Assembly: GCA_938030915.1 (NCBI GenBank)
Contig: CALHIO010000296.1
Coordinates: 1-6,875, forward strand
DNA from: an uncultured Gemmatimonadota bacterium
Lineage (GTDB): Bacteria > Gemmatimonadota > Gemmatimonadetes > Longimicrobiales > Gaopeijiaceae
DNA: 6,875 nucleotides
Direction of reading: 5' to 3'
Numbering within the stretch: position 1 is the stretch's first letter; each line of letters starts with the position of its first letter. Below the pieces are notes generated by a model. The model did no database searches. It saw nothing but the letters and a program-made list of their open reading frames with translations, and had not been told where the DNA came from. The position numbers were made by a program, and so were the translations under genes. Shown piece after piece: positions 6,762 to 6,875 of the stretch.

Positions 6762-6875
6762 CAGTCTCCCGTCACCGAAACGGATTCATTCAGGACAGCC
6801 CCGCGTGCACCGACATCATCCCACGTGATCCCCGCGAATGAGGAGACCGCGCTGCCCAGCGCCCCAAAGGCCTCC
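6761..6875 (-). CDS. nuoG: Probable NADH-quinone oxidoreductase subunit G, C-terminal end (cut by window edge)
   Basis: Only the last 37 codons and a TGA stop are present; the gene continues past the right edge. The fragment includes EAFGALGSAVSSFAGITWDD and ends VGARGAVLNESVSVTGD. It contains no cysteine motif or other diagnostic site, so it does not identify itself strongly. The pattern of a helix followed by a short TWDDVGARG stretch is compatible with the C-terminal end of molybdopterin-oxidoreductase-type proteins such as NuoG. The position immediately before nuoH, with a one-base stop/start overlap, is where nuoG stands in most nuo operons. If so, the protein is the large peripheral-arm subunit carrying several iron-sulfur clusters between NuoF/NuoE and NuoI. 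That a real coding frame runs here is well supported by the open frame and the overlap; the name is inferred mainly from gene order. Confidence 0.65.
   Translation of the reverse strand, partial: EAFGALGSAVSSFAGITWDDVGARGAVLNESVSVTGD
6766..6770 (-). promoter_or_regulatory. Shine-Dalgarno site for nuoH
   Basis: GGGAG lies in the last codons of the upstream gene. It is four bases from the first nuoH ATG (6761) and seven from the second (6758). Spacing alone favours the second Met, which would remove one residue. The TGATG overlap at 6763-6759 suggests coupling to the upstream gene. Confidence 0.6.

Noticed and set aside
1..6875. A hidden novel system such as a defence island, mobile element, CRISPR or RNA gene
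   Set aside because: Every base apart from gaps of 8 to 12 lies in a recognised complex I gene or its partial neighbour. Composition is uniform, and I saw no repeats, integrase-like genes or structured non-coding stretches.

Overview
The window is one uninterrupted, minus-strand block of a nuo operon, which encodes the proton-pumping NADH:quinone oxidoreductase (respiratory complex I). In transcription order, from high to low coordinates, it holds: the last 37 codons of a gene that is probably nuoG, then complete nuoH, nuoI, nuoJ, nuoK, nuoL and nuoM, and the first 90 codons of nuoN cut by the left edge. This is the canonical G-H-I-J-K-L-M-N order. Genes overlap by one base (G/H and J/K) or are separated by 8 to 12 bases, so a single polycistronic transcript with partial translational coupling is the simplest reading.

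Together these genes supply the whole membrane arm of complex I apart from NuoA, plus part of the link to the peripheral arm. NuoG and NuoI carry electrons along iron-sulfur clusters toward quinone. NuoH forms the quinone chamber and the start of the proton path. NuoJ and NuoK connect it to the three antiporter-like subunits NuoL, NuoM and NuoN. The glutamate and lysine residues needed for redox chemistry and pumping are all visible in the complete subunits, so the complex looks functional.

The DNA is GC-rich with strong G/C preference at third codon positions, uniform across all genes. The protein style suggests a Gram-negative, aerobically respiring bacterium, perhaps Gemmatimonadota or a neighbouring phylum: a long NuoH with an extra C-terminal helix, a NuoL with a His-rich loop before the DMRNMGGL motif, and an acidic tail on NuoM. 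That placement is an impression from memory of these families, not a computed result.

I see no promoter, terminator, RNA gene, mobile element, repeat array or CRISPR. No non-coding stretch exceeds 12 bases. The long plus-strand open frames are charged, low-complexity antisense shadows of the membrane genes. I do not find a previously undescribed system here. The points worth a second look are lineage-specific extensions of NuoH, NuoL and NuoM, start-site details, and one short perfect palindrome inside nuoH.
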